64,000 nucleotides of DNA from Opisthorchis felineus (taxonomy: Eukaryota > Platyhelminthes > Trematoda > Opisthorchiida > Opisthorchiidae), in contig SJOL01006399.1 in NCBI GenBank assembly GCA_004794785.1, forward strand, positions 310,909-374,908, in the 5' to 3' direction. Positions 35,640-48,941 of this stretch are shown in pieces. The stretch's first letter is position 1, and every line of letters begins with the position of its first letter. Under the pieces are notes generated by a model, which searched no databases, was not told where the DNA came from, and was given only the letters and a program-made list of their open reading frames with translations. The position numbers and the translations under genes were made by a program.

Positions 35640-38474
35640 CTGTCCCGCCAGTTCGTTTTACAGAAGAATAAAAAAGCAGAAAAAGGAGGGTTTGTTAGAT
35701 TTACGGTAGATACTGCGCCAGAACCCAGTTATCAGCATGAAGGGAATTACTATTGTAAGGTAAGCAGCCCAATATCCCACTGGATGTTCGTCACTTAAGA
35801 TTGAACTCCACACATGAATGTATGTTGGTTAATCTACGGGAGCGAAATGTTTGGAAGCGATTTAACAAGCTGGGTACGGTATCCCATATATGTTCCTAAA
35901 TTTGCAACACTCCCTGTCAGTGCTTGTCGTTTGGTGGAATAAAGGCTCATAAACTGATGTAAACAATTTGCTCTCCGCCAGATTAAACTTTCTGAATCAA
36001 TAAACAGGCCGTGCTCATTCAATAAATCTACAAGAGGATGCTGAATAATGCTTCCCCTGGCCTGGTTATACAAATCTGGAGATTATATGGCAGTTGTACC
36101 TAAAAATATTTCAGTTAAAAACTGTAATGTCGGATGCCATATCGCAAAACCCTATCATGGTTGGTACTTAGTTTCAGGTCATAAAGTTAACCCCATCAAC
36201 ATCTGTGAAATCTTCCTGTGTGAAACTCCTACCAGTAAGGACGTCATTATTAGCGCAGAAAAGAAAACAGAAGAAGAAGCTTCTAAGTTCACGGCACCCG
36301 CATGAAATGACAAGTTATCTAATGATAAGCTCAAAAAAATATATATGTGCTAAGTTTCAGTGGGAGGATTTCGGATTTAAAATGCAGCACTCTCCCGGTG
36401 GCCTCGCCAATGTCGACTTCGGAAATAGCTGTTCAGAACCACGAGAAGGCTGGTGGGTTTCTGAATATCAACGAAGACTTTTGAAGAAAAGCTTGAGATG
36501 TTCAGGGAACATGTTGGGTTCACAATTAATAAGCAGCTCTGTACGCAGTGAAGAGCGGCCAAATAGGTGCCCGAATGTCTGAATGCTGACAAACAGGTTT
36601 CGCGACGTTTCCAGCTAGTCGACACCCAACTCTCACTGTTTGTGAAACAGGTGCACCAGTATGAGTCTTCAATCAATTCAGTGACTCGAGATTCCCAAGG
36701 CCACTGAGCTACAAAACCCAAAATTCAGTCACAAGGATCACTGCCTCAGTTTTTGTTGACGAACTGTCTTCAAAAGAATCCTACTGGTGTAACGGTGTAT
36801 ACCACTGATGAGGCACGCAAGTAGTCTATTGTCCGATGTCCAGGATTCGCCCCTTCAATCAACGGAAAGTGAAGGTTATCACGGAAATTACGGAAGCGCT
36901 TTGCAGTGTTCATTTATGAACGATTAATATTCAGAGGACGTCCAGGAAAGTTCAAGAGGATGCTTGGGAATGTTCACTTTTCACAAACTCTGTCCGTTTC
37001 TAATAGCATGTAACCGCTTGGTTTGTGTTTGCTAATAAATAACCTCGCAGTGAAGGGCTTTCCTCCTCTAACTGGCAATTCAGAATCATAATGTTGTTTG
37101 TTGCGCCGATGGAAATGTCCCGTGAAGGATGAAATGGATAGGGAACTTGAAAAATTGTTCTCTTTTTTCAGAAAGAAGGTCGGTGTTCGTAAAGTTCACA
37201 CAAACATGGATGCTTTGGCAAAGTAAATATTTGATCATATGGACCAGCATTCATGGCCACTCAATACTGGGTACTCTGAGTATGGTAAAAGTGCTTAATG
37301 GTGTAACAATTTTTATTTTGAATGGTCTATCAGTAGAAGGAATATTGGAAAGGGTCCAATAGCAGACGTCCATTCTGAATAGACTTGTGCAAATAGTCCA
37401 AACACCACAGTTCCACAACCGCCATCACAGGCTATAGTGATGTCGCCAGTCCTGGTCGACAGTGAGCAAAGTGATCCCAAATTTGACTTCCTAATGACCC
37501 GGTCTATTGACCTTAGAACTTTATGCCAGCATTCTTTTCTTTCAGGAACTGAACGTGCTTGGTTGCGGAGCTGTTGCAGCAGCCGAACATCCGTTTAGGC
37601 GGCCACACATGAGATTTTTTCAAGGTTGCAGAAAACCGCTGACAAGAAGAACTAAATGCGTTGGTGTGCATGGTGAACACGCGGTATAACTTGTAAGTTT
37701 CCTCATTCTGTGTTGTTTCCTTCTAGGTCAGACCAGGCTCTTTCTGGACCCCCTTGTGGAACGGAGCTCACTTGCGGATAGAATTCACCCATAAACCATG
37801 AGTTGGCAAAATAGCGAAAGCCTATTTCAAAAATAGGGTCATTTGGTTTTCCGAACATCAGGAGATGAAATGGAAGCAACAGCTTTTATAAGAAGGTTGT
37901 TTTTGGTAGTTATTCCACATGGGTAAAAGTGTGTGCTTTCCCTTCATGATGAATTAAAAGCTAACGAAGCCGTTAAGTTCAAAAACTAGTCAGCTATAAG
38001 ATAACAATTGGTAGCTAGCGAGTAACGAAACACCAGATCTGTAAACCAGCAAACTCATAAACGTTCTTCTGACACACGCACGTGCTGGTTAGTTTCGGTG
38101 AACAGTAGCCAGTCTTCAGTTTATATTGAAAATCCCAACTCCACTTCATTGTAACAACATGATGCTAAATTATTGGCTGGATGCAAGCTTGATTAATCTC
38201 CCGACTTCCGTTCTTTTCAGGATCTGTTACACCTCCTCATCTTAATTCTGCACGGGTGTTTAGACAACTGAATATCCACAAGTTGACGCGTATGGATATT
38301 TTGCGCATTGCTCAGTTTATCAGTTTATCGTCTATAAACCATGTACTAATGGTACATTGGTTCCAGGTGCTACACTTGCGACCGCCGGAAAGCGGGAGAG
38401 TGTGGGAGATACAGCCAATAATTCGCGGCTATGCCATGTTCAGTTATTTCGAGAAGTAAATTACTACCCATTAA
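35640..38474. other. No recognised gene
   Basis: Contains a minus-strand ORF (36377-36721, 114 codons) with no recognised domain. Its C-rich start and unclear ends suggest chance or an old repeat. Nothing else is recognised. Confidence 0.4.
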
Positions 38475-38890
38475 AGGCGATATCTTTGATGCACGAGCGC
38501 CACTGACTGCGTGATTGAGCCATTTCTGCCATTGGTGAGTTGAGTCCGGGGTCCACATCCAGGAAAGCGGCAGTTGTCGACCCTACTGAGCTGACTGGCT
38601 AGTGTTTACATACCTCGTTGCTGTTTACCTCTCGTTCTTTTCCACCCGGATAAGAGCTGGGCGAAAAGAGCTCTGCGAGACAGACGGTCCTGTGGCATGC
38701 GGAACACGTGTCCTAACCAGCGAAACCAATGGATCATGAGCGATTCATCTGTTGTGGAGAGTTCAGTGTTCCTAAAACCGTCTGGCCAATCTCAGCATTG
38801 CTAAGCCGATGTTCCCACCAGACCCAACTGATACTTCGAATACATTGATGATCGAACACTGACAGCTTTTGCACGTAGAGGTCATGTTCC
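38475..38890 (-). pseudogene. LINE reverse transcriptase, 3' fragment (degenerate)
   Basis: Reading the minus strand from 38890 downward gives KLSVFDHQCIRSISWVW, HRLSNAEIGQTVLG, then after a frameshift IHWFRWLGHVFRMPQDRLSR and RALFAQLLSGWKRTRGKQQ, and finally AEMAQSRSQWRSCIKDI near 38530-38480. These are consecutive C-terminal blocks of the trematode RTE-like LINE. There are at least three frame changes. Nothing upstream of the C-terminal domain was recognised, consistent with 5' truncation on insertion. Confidence 0.82.
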
Positions 38891-39159
38891 TGTCAGGAAG
38901 GTCAGATTCCTGAAAATAATTCCAGAATGCCTGAAACCAAATGAGGCCCTCAAACTCCCCCAAATTCACAGTATTGTAGCCTTCAAGCATCAAGGCCTGG
39001 AAAGCCAGCTTCCGATTGAACGCTTAGGCAGTTAATTCATTCAGCAACCGAGGACGTTGGTGAATGTTCATGCATGCCACAGAAGCTAGGAGGCTAGGAG
39101 GACGGCCGAGTAACTCGCTGAATGAAGTCGGCCAAAAATGTGTTCCGAAGGCCTGTAAA

Positions 39160-39342
39160 TGTAGCAGGTCAGTGGCAGTGTTTTGGAATATAGGTAGCTC
39201 GGGTGCGCTGCTTGGTTGTTGGTCTGTTCGCCGAGCTTGGCAGTTGGATTGCGAACGTTTCATCACCAATCGAGGTGACATCGTCAGTGCGGGGTTGACG
39301 ATGTCACCTTGATTGGTGATGAAACGTTTGTAGCAGGTCAGT
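39160..39342 (-). mobile_element. Family B element with 14-bp target-site duplication
   Basis: TGTAGCAGGTCAGT occurs at 39160-39173 and again at 39329-39342, enclosing 155 bases. Read on the minus strand the insert has a hairpin-containing head, the family tail (GCCAAGCTCGGCGAACAGAC) and the end CCTATATTCC. The precise duplication fits target-primed insertion by a LINE. The head is doubled back on itself: 39251-39286 and 39296-39331 are inverted copies with three mismatches. Confidence 0.8.
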
Positions 39343-40710
39343 TTCATCAAAGCCGTTTCGGAACGAAACCATTTCGATCGTTTTAAGTCAATCCTATGAA
39401 TAGTGCGTTTTACCTGAGTAGCACTGAGCAATGAATAACAGCTCTTCCGTTCTTGATGATTGCTCTTCTCTAAATAATTCCATGCACCTTAGGAGATAAA
39501 GATGCCGATGTGATTAAAGTATACACATCTTTGCATTTTGAATTGTCCCTCCCCTATTCTGACAAGCAATTCACATGATGTTTGAAGAACAGACATATGA
39601 CGATTTTCTCTTTTCTCTACTACGTTTCTTCAGCCATTTTCCACTATCCACCAACTTTTAGGACATATACTTTTCCCAAAGTATCATGTTTGGAACAAAA
39701 TGTGGATGTGATTTTTGCGACTTTGCGCAGCGAAGGAGCAAGAACGAACAACGAATTCAAAATAAAATCACCTTGATTATTTGTCGATTGAAATACGTCA
39801 CATACAGCTTCTGAAAGGAACAAGTGATAGAGTAAGGATGGCACAAAACAGCGAATTTAGCATGTGGTTCATACATACTGTACTGTCTAGAAAATTCCTC
39901 CTTTTAAAATATCTCTATATATTCCGAAAAACAGAACACTTTCGAAATTTAGGGAATGCGTACAATTTACCCTGAGGACTTTGAACTTGAGAGCAGTGGT
40001 TGAGAGCAGTCCTAGCAATTCCAGCAATCCGACTGGAACTCATGGTGTTCCCAACTAGCAACGCACATTACTCACAACCTCCGAGTTGTGGTTTTGTTCT
40101 TTAAAAACGTGTTTTTTCCGGCTCCAGTCCGAAGGTACTCTGGCCTGGAGGTTATTGGTAGTGATAAACTCAGGCTTTGATTCGGATGGTTACTTCCTTC
40201 ACAAGGTGCAGAACTAATCGAATAGCTGCTCCAGCATTCAGAAAGTCAGACTGATAAGGATGCGACCGAAATAAAGCTTGAGAAATGTGTTCCACTACTA
40301 CTTTTCGTCTACTTGGCTGAGTTGATCAATCCAGGGTGACGCTAACTACATTTCGAACCATCTACAGTAAATCGAGAAGCCATTTCTGAATCAATCAAGT
40401 CAGATAAGGTAGAGCACCGAAAACAGAAACCGGTATACGAAGAAATCAAATGAATAAAGGTGGGGCCCAACACAACAGAAATCAGAAACCGACTAGTCAG
40501 AATGGGACCAAAAAGTCTTCAAACAGAGGCTACTCGACGCACCAGACCAATGCAGGGAATACAGACCACAGCGCAACACAATTCTGAACAGGACGATGGA
40601 ATTTCTGGAAAAGTGTGTTTTAGCTAACCGATTACAGCAATAAATATCAACTAGGCTTTGTCAACCATATACGCTCGAGCAGGTGAGGAGGAATCGCTTA
40701 CTCAGTCGTC

Positions 40711-40829
40711 CAATGATGGTATCACCTGCTTTGTGACGAAATATTTGCAAGTTAATTGCCAAGCTCGGTGAGCAAATCTACGGCCACATGACCAACCATC
40801 GATGAATGTATCATAGTCACCAATATCCC
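40711..40829 (+). repeat. Family B repeat, decayed copy
   Basis: It starts CAATGATGGTATCACC and keeps TTTGTGACGAAAT, then ttgccaagctcggtgagcaaatc and the end GTCACCAATATCC. Many C-to-T-type changes are present. Confidence 0.7.
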
Positions 40830-43800
40830 TTTATATTTCCATGTAGAATAGGATCCTCTGCTTCCAGCGCGTGAAAAATAACCGGAGGGCAGTACGGTCG
40901 GATGAAGTCCATGGCGGAAGGCAATTTAAAATAGGCTTTTGTGGGACTGAGAGAGGTCTCGTTATTGGAAGGCAAAAAGCGAAGTTTTCCAACCCCATGA
41001 AATACTAATATAAGGCGTTTTGACCAACCTTTTGTTGTGCCACGTTTTTTACTGCCAGATGTTCAGCAGAAATGAATTTATGGGCGTAATAGTTGTTGAT
41101 AGAATCAGGCTGTAATGTATGGTGCAAGATGCGTCCTTCATGGTTAAATGTCATCCTGACCAGCATAGTTTTGAGTAACCACGTGGGGCGCCAAAAGGAC
41201 CACCTTAGAAAGATTTCCTTTCCAGGTCTTTGGAGCCTGAAATATAGAGTTTATAAGAAATTCTGGAAAATATTACACCCACAAATTCAAATCTTCTGGT
41301 TCTTGTCTCAAGAACTTTTCGCTTTCGTACCTAATATTTGGCGATATCATTTAGTGAATGTCAGATCACCTTTTCTTATGTATTCATCGATGATCTGGGG
41401 CTAGGTAGACTTGGTTTGAGTTTGTGGCTCCTTATGTGAGCAGACGAGAATTTCATGTGATTCGTGATTGTGTTAGCATTGGACGCAATTTGCCCGAAAA
41501 ATGATGTGCTTACTACCGTAGTACAACTTTCCCTATACTGTACATCAGGAAAAATGAGAAACTAGTAAAAACAGGGTTCCTTATTATAGATATTTGCGAA
41601 GCATTTCCTCATCAATAACTTGGACCGGCTGAAGATCAGTAAGTGAAAATTTCTTCAACATAAGAAAAAAAATCGTTTTTAAGAAGTAATAGAGGTGGCC
41701 GCGAGGTACGGGTCTTGGTAAGCCTCTCCATGCTACTTACAATCGATTAATCTCAAACTGAGATCTCTACCCGAGAGCACCCATTCACTCTACCCAATAC
41801 AATTTTCAATTTTTTCGAGGACCACGGTTTTGCAGAATTTCAGTTTTGGTAGCTTCTATTATTATATTATTGATATGTGTGTGTTAATCAAAAATCAAAC
41901 CTACCCAACCTTGTGCTGATTTCCTCTGGACCAGTGGCTGAAACGAAAGCGTACACTTCTGGGTAATTCTTGCTATCCAACTAGCAATTAAATATGAAAC
42001 AGCTATAGAGATTCTAAATCAACCGCAGTGATGATAATGTTTCCAAACAAGATGAAATTTAGAGTCGTTGACTCGAGGGCACAGCATGCGTGGGAACGAA
42101 AGGACAAATCCTGTAGCCAGTTTATTGTGAGCCAAGCTTCCGCAGCACAAGCCGTTTTCTGTGAAATTTGGGCAGCCCAGAATGTATCGTATTTATTATG
42201 ATGACCTTGGCTTGTATAGTTTGTATTTCTCTTCGATAGAGAAACTACTCAGCCTTTTATGATAGGTGACGTAAAATCCAACAGAATTTGCGTGACAAAA
42301 TTTCGATCCCTTTGATTGTCACGCACCATAAATCATTATAAAAGTAATTTACTGCATGAAGTGATAGATAACATCCAGAAAATATGCTTTAGTTTTGGCA
42401 TATTAAAATGAGTACCGTGCTTCCAGTTTAAAAAGGCATCTCTGGAATGATTTCAAAATGTCTCTTCCCTTGAATGACAGAATGAATAATAAGAAATATA
42501 TCCAAAGTTCCCTACATCGAGTGTATGGAATAAGACTTGTTGTAATCTATTGCCTTAAATGGGACTTCTGGAGAGCAGGCAGAAGTTCATTTTTGGGTAC
42601 AGCGAATGCTTCACGCATTAAATAATTTTCATGTGCTCGATTTTGTCACACAAGTTGAATATGTTCAGTGGGCACCAGGCCTTATCATTCTAGTGCTAAT
42701 GAACTAGTATTTTATCCGTTTGATTGAAGGGGATACATATTGGAATAAAAATCGCCCAAAGTAGTTATATCCTTATTCATAGCGAGTTGTGGTTTTAGCT
42801 ATAACTTCCTCAAGCTTTATTACTGTTCATCAAAAATCTTTTAATATGTTCTGCCGAAGACCAGTGCAGCGCGGGTTTTCAACTAACTTATCGGCCTACT
42901 TCAGTCAGGTTCTTTCACGAAATGCTTTAGTTATGATAGCGCAGTAGATTTGCCTGCGGCAAAGGCTGTCGTAAGTCACGGCTCAATAATAAGACCGAGG
43001 TTGCTCCGGGGTCCACTCTCTATTGAATATACCTCCATTAGAAGTTTACAATGATTTGCATTACCAAAAGAATGCCTGCAGCAGAATATATTTCGTGCCC
43101 CTATATTTTTGTTTATCTGATAAGCTTCGTTTTGCAAGACCTGGCACGTAAATATCCCCGTCTACAGGCGATAGATCGTTATGATTATCTGAGGTGAGCT
43201 TACTTTGTTGATAATGTGCACAAAATATGGGCTCAGTACAAGTACCTAGATCTAAAGCTGAGTTTGTCTGTTACTTCGAGGACCAGTGAATATGGTTTTG
43301 AACAAAGGTGGGCGCATTATGCCTTATACTGTCTGTTACATATAATGACCTCAAGTGGCCGTTTTAGGCTGGGGAATAAGACGCAGAATCGTATGATGAC
43401 CTCTGTTGGAGCCATAGACTGAAGCATGAGAAAACTACGGTTTGCTAATTGCAATCCCATTAGCTTAAGTCGCTAATTTTCTGATGTGTCATGGTTGTAA
43501 TCCTGCCTCATCTATGTAATAAGCTAAATCGAACAAACGGATGCAAAACTATATTCCTTGAAAACTACAACCTGCTTTCGGGTGCACACAATAAGCACTG
43601 TTCTGACTGGTAATTGTTGGAAACAAAAACAACGATAATTTCGGAAATAAAGACAAAAACTGGCAGCCAAGTTTCAGGTGTTTATTACAAATGTATGGTT
43701 CTTTGATAGTACGGCTTATCTGATATGGATTCCGGTTACTTTCACAGGAAAATATGATACGGCGCCATTCTTACATCTTACAGACGATATCAGCTTGATC

Positions 43801-44080
43801 GGTAACAAATATTTTGTTGCCAAAATCCTAGCTTGTGGCACAGATCAACAGCCACCTGAGTTTTGCTCACATAGGCAAAGTTAAATGGACACTAAATTCT
43901 CAACTCAAGTTCGGTGGGTCGTATAATTCCAAGCAGGATTTTCCAAATTGTATGCGAGGATTTCATTAAACTTTTATTAACATATTTCAACTGGTGACGA
44001 AATATATTGTGAAAAGTATGTGCACATTGATGTCGATCTATCTGTTGTGTATACATCATGTAGTATATTCTTAGTCATTA

Positions 44081-44343
44081 AATAGTCTGTCTAATAACCA
44101 GACCTGTTAGTGTTGTTAAATACGGAACATCTGTTGTTACGCTGGGTTCGCTATCCCGCAAACTCGACGCGGCCTCCACAAGACTGTCTGCCGACTGCCT
44201 GTTCTTTAGAAACATTCCAAAAAGGACCGAGAGTGATACCGTCTTTGCGTCATCCGTATTAGTGATGCTCAGGCAATTGACTGCAGCCACAGGGTAAACT
44301 CTGTTGACGGTGTTCCACCTAGTGTAAAACTGAATACAAGTAT
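44081..44343 (-). CDS. CpG-rich ORF, possible terminal exon or repeat ORF
   Basis: A minus-strand open frame ends in TAA at 44081. It follows a T-rich acceptor (CAGTTTTACACTAG) and reads WNTVNRVYPVAAVNCLSITN onward to RQTI. It is CpG-rich compared with its surroundings. A weakly similar string (TTVNRIYPLYCRQHLA) is encoded on the plus strand near 50850, so both may derive from one repeat family and not from a host gene. Neither is identified. Confidence 0.3.
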
Positions 44344-45290
44344 GGTTAGAAAACTTAGCGAAATTGTCAAAAAAAAACAGAAGAAATTCGGTGTAAAAAT
44401 GAGTTATGCTAGTGTAAAATTGCAACATCTCAGTGCTCTAGTGTAATATTGTTACAATGTTGGTTGAGTTCTGTCCGAATATTTCTATTCAACGTAGTTT
44501 CCATCCGAGTTAAGTGGAAACCTGAGGATCTCCACGGAGGCAGCACGATCTGCAAGTCGCTGAGACAGTGAAATAGGTTTTCTACGTGTTATGGATTATG
44601 AACCAAACCACAAAAACGGATAGCTTACAAGAATATGTCTAAGAAACTAAAATTATATCCGCCAGTCAGAAAGAACACTTCAGATGAATGACATGGTAGT
44701 TCAGGAGCACAACGTTATTCAGTGGGAATGTGTACAGAAACGACGGGGATTGTCGCGTGACTCTGGAATGGTGGCTTTTATTTTGCTGCGTGCTGCTTTA
44801 CGGATTTTTGAGTCACGCACAAAATTTGGATAACCAATTATCAGAGGAGATAACTAGTGTGCTTCAGGAAACCTAACGAGATTTACCTAGATTTCCACTG
44901 TATGCTAAATAAAGCTTCAGTTAATCGGGTTTCAAACTGGTGCAACCTTCATTTGTGCCTTCTCTCATATGAGCTTTATACGCTCTATAATGCTGGCCCT
45001 GTACCTATTCAATTAGTATTTATGTAGGTGGACCCAGAAATCGGCAGACTGTCATATTCCACCATTATTTATATATGTTACCTCGTTGGATGGTGGGCAT
45101 GAGACAGCTGAATTAAGTTCGGAAACATCCAGTTAAGTCCTTTCTCTCTAGAGACACCATCTCACTGTACTGATCAGGAGTGCCTCCCATTGCTAAAAAG
45201 TAAACCACTGAGATGTGCTGCCAACGACCAGTTACCACTGACGTCCTATAAAGAATAGTATCTCTTGGGAGTGGCCTCAATGGGAGCGCA

Positions 45291-45400
45291 GTTATGATGC
45301 TTCCTCGTGTGGTGACGAAACGTTTACAAGTCAGTTGCCAAGCTCGAAGAACAGATCAACAACCACCTGATCAACAACCACTAAACCCACCCGATCTACG
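45291..45400 (+). repeat. Family B repeat copy
   Basis: It reads TTATGATGCTTCC...GTGGTGACGAAACG, then cagttgccaagctcgaagaa and CAACCACCTGATCAACAACCAC. It is close to the 8.2 kb copy but has lost the stem's 5' arm. The CACCAATATTCCA end is missing. A smaller scrap with ACAGATCAACAGCCACCTGA lies near 43840. Confidence 0.72.
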
Positions 45401-47808
45401 CAGTGCAGTTAGTACGGTAATATTACAAACTGTCATTTACGCGCTTGTTGACAAATGCATCTCAACAAGACGGAACGGTCCCTATCAACTCAGAAGCTAT
45501 ATCGCACTGCTACCTCAGAATTACTTCAAACTAACTGCTCACTAATACAGTGTTACTGGTCCTGAACACTCGGACTAGCATCTCGGTTAGTCGTCGGAAT
45601 GCAGAATTCCATGGGCTTGGACCTGGGTTGGATAGTGCTCAACCCAACAGGGCATTTGAGCTGAAACGGATGCAGATTAAATTGGTACAGTTATCCTGCG
45701 ACCCACAAGCACAAATTATTGACCGCGCATTTGTCCACTTGCTGAATAGAGTTGAAGGGTTTAGTTTGTCGAGACTGATTGTTAGTTTATTTGGGTAATT
45801 TGAATATTGGGGGTGAGGGTCACAAACTCAAAGCCCTGAAATTAGCGCAAACGAGCTTTCTTTAAATCACACACACGATCTTTCAGTCTATGGCTATCAA
45901 ATTTGGAAATGAAAATGGTTAACATATGAAACCAATGTTTTCTTTTTCAGTTTTTCAAGGATCACTACTCTTGATTCTCCTACCTAATGGAAACCTGTTG
46001 ACTCAGTTCTTCATTGTTCCTGTGCTGAGTTCCAGGAATTTAGCCATCCTATTTTGATTTGGAGCTTTCAGCATTCAGGCGGGTCTCAAAAGTTCAATAT
46101 TATCGGTTTGTCTGATTATGATACAACTACTTTAAACGATAAAATCCATTACGCGACCGACATGGGACCACAGCATCATTTGCAGGCACTTTCCAGTACA
46201 GCATGGGACTTTAAGTCAATGGATTTTACTCAAAGTTGGTGGGTGTAAGAGCAAGAGATCAACAATGTGCCGACAAAAAGTGAAATATAACATAAACAGC
46301 ACAGTACAGTTATGGATAATCTATCGTGTTTGTTTAGTTCGCTGTGTGTGTGTTAACCTCAGCGTTATTTTGAGAAGCCACACTTAAGCCTGGTATACAA
46401 CTTAAACTTAAAAAGTGACACTTGGAGACCACTAAGTGAGAAGCAGTAGGAAGCTCAGCATCCTCCTTTTATATTTTTATTGCCGAGCTTACGTTTTTGC
46501 GTAGGTTGAGAAGGATGTTGCTCAAGGGAAGTTTCACCCCAGCGGAAGCTGTGGACGGTTGGGCCCAGTTGCCAGTTATTCTGAACTCTATGGGTGGAGA
46601 ATAAGAATGGTTATTTTATTGATCAGTTTACTTCAAAGGCCGTACGTGAACACTACGTGGATCAAAATCGGACAACATTCAGAAAGCCGAGTGATGTATG
46701 GTGAATTAGTTACGAAGAGTGAGTAATTTATTTTAAGTAACCACTGTATTAGTGGAAATACCTTCACGGATTTGAGAATGACAACCTGCTATTTTTAGAA
46801 GAGTTTCAGCAGACATGAATCAGTATGGCACAGACATCTGCTAAGTCTTTGAGTACAGACGAGTTCCCGATGATAATATGCTGAAGCTAACCGATTTGTT
46901 TATTGCTTTTACTTTGCACCCAACTACTGTGGGTTGGAAGCATCTGCTATAACAACCTCTGGAATGGGTAGAACTGTAAGTTGGATTGTCGTAAGACAAT
47001 TTCGGCAGCGGAGCCGTGAGCTGTGAGTCTTAGAAATTTCGAACGTTTTGTGGTGTACAAGGCAGTTTGGCTTCTGTGGTCATAACTACGGCACTCTATA
47101 TTTGTGGCTTTAAAAAGTCCCCACAAAAACCGCGCGTACGTTCAATTTCATACTAACTGACTTGTTTGGCTACGGAAATACGGGACTGAAATCTGCACTA
47201 GTTTTATGGAAGTAAGTTGAAAGTCTTCTGTACGTACCTATTTCCTCTCTCTAATTACTCACTGGATTCCGATCCCTTGTTCTGTTCAGGAAGACTAGTA
47301 ACTGTCCCTTCCTGCTTGTTAGACTAGGTCAAAATGATGTGTCCATGTGTCAATCACTCGTCCATTCGTACCTCTTATGTTTACCTCTTCTGTACACCTA
47401 GTCCATGTTTTTAGGTTAATCTCGAATGCCCGATTATCTGTGAACGTATTCTCAAACTTACTGTTTGGGCCAAAGTGAGAAGTGACAAGCATCTGTCATA
47501 TACGTTTCACACGTCGATTATGATAAAGCCAAAAAACCACGAGAAAAAAACATGAATATTCCCCTGCGTTGCATGTAAAGGAAACACGTTGAAAACATGT
47601 TTTGTCTGATTTTCAACCATGAATGTACTTATTTTGAGAGCTAATTTGCTCGTCATCATGGATTTTTTTGGACGAAAAATAATTTTTCTATTGACATTAA
47701 CGCATTAAGTTAGTAAGGTGTTTCAGGGTAATAAAAGTTAATCTTCACAAACCGTCAACGTTTTATCCGGGAAAGTACGCTATTAGGAAACCCCAAGAAA
47801 CCACTTAC

Positions 47809-47965
47809 GGGCAACCGCGGAATGTGGTAACACAATGCTTGATGTGACACTATGCTGATACGGATTTCTGACAGCAGTGTCTGGTGCACTCAAGAAAATA
47901 CTGATTACTGCCTGGTTGTCTTCGGAAGGAAAGGCTCTACCGGATAATTTATTAGATGATATTAA
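47809..47965 (-). CDS. Candidate exon of the 47.8-62.3 kb split gene (Ser/Pro-rich)
   Basis: A 157-base open stretch with an excellent acceptor (ACGACATTTCTTAG) and a consensus donor (GCCC|GTAAGTGG), phase 0 to 1. It reads LISSNKLSGRAFPSEDNQAV and continues through SAPDTAVRNPYQHSV. The remaining C plus the GA that begins the acidic exon at 35639 would make Arg, so the two could join directly. The family is unknown. Confidence 0.4.
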
Positions 47966-48859
47966 CTAAGAAATGTCGTTTGGAGGTTTTTGGTGAGCTT
48001 TGTTCATCTCATTGTTTACATAATCCACACCTTTAATTTTAATGGGAAAAAGGCGTTTCTATACTCGATAAGTTTGCCCCGAAACACAAAACAAACTCAG
48101 TAAATATCACATTGAGTAAAACATCAAACTCATTGGTGTGGTTGCTTCCTCACTGAATTTCATCTGGCAATGGTCATGAGTCAACAAACCACTCTGGATT
48201 CACTGGAAATCAAATCCCTAAAAACTGTGAAAGACAACCGAATATCGGGAAAATTCAAAGCGTTATTTCGGCTTCTCTCGTCGAGGTCAGGTCTCATCAG
48301 CAGCCAAAGATAGCAGGCTATCTTCTGAGACCATCCACGACTTAATCCCTAACGATTAGCTCACAAGTTTTAATCCTCTCGTGTGCCATGGTTAACTACA
48401 CAGAGGTTGAAAAATTTCACACATCAATGAGTGAACGCCCACTAATTGTCCGGGTCATTCATAGCTTAGACTGTTGTTAAAGCGTATAGTGACCATAAAA
48501 GGGTGAAATAAAGGGCTCCGTGTAGCAACTGGGTAGATTATTAGTCCCTTTTCGATGTTCAACCAGCTTCGGTATAACTTTTCACTTGCACCGCACCTTG
48601 GGTTTCTCTGTAACCAATGGATATTCATGCCCATTCAGCTCACAATCTTTTCCCTCACAAGTATCTCTGCAAAACACCACTATAAGTATGATTTCAGGTG
48701 GTCGGATTCTACACGACAACAGCTGCACGGCAATAGGTGTCTGTGTAAATATGTGGCGCTGATAGCAGTATTAGAAACCGCTTGCAACACAGGATGATGG
48801 GCGTGAAGGACATTTCTTGAGGAGACGTCAATTTCACAGTGCGAAAACCTGTAGATTAC

Positions 48860-48941
48860 CATAATATCGACTCCCACCCGTTCTACTATCAATCCGTTTC
48901 TCATTCTTCCTAGACATGCATGTTGGTTTTCGGAATGATTA
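48860..48941 (-). CDS. Candidate exon, weak splice sites
   Basis: An 82-base open stretch, phase 2 to 0, between GGGTAG and ATTATG|GTAATC. It reads NHSENQHACLGRMRNGLIV. It is proposed mainly because it supplies the phase needed between the exons at 52570-52765 and 47809-47965. Both splice sites are poor, so this is the weakest link in the chain. Confidence 0.2.

Noticed and set aside
36377..36721. 114-codon minus-strand ORF considered as an exon or LINE piece
   Set aside because: No conserved LINE block could be matched and the splice sites are unclear.
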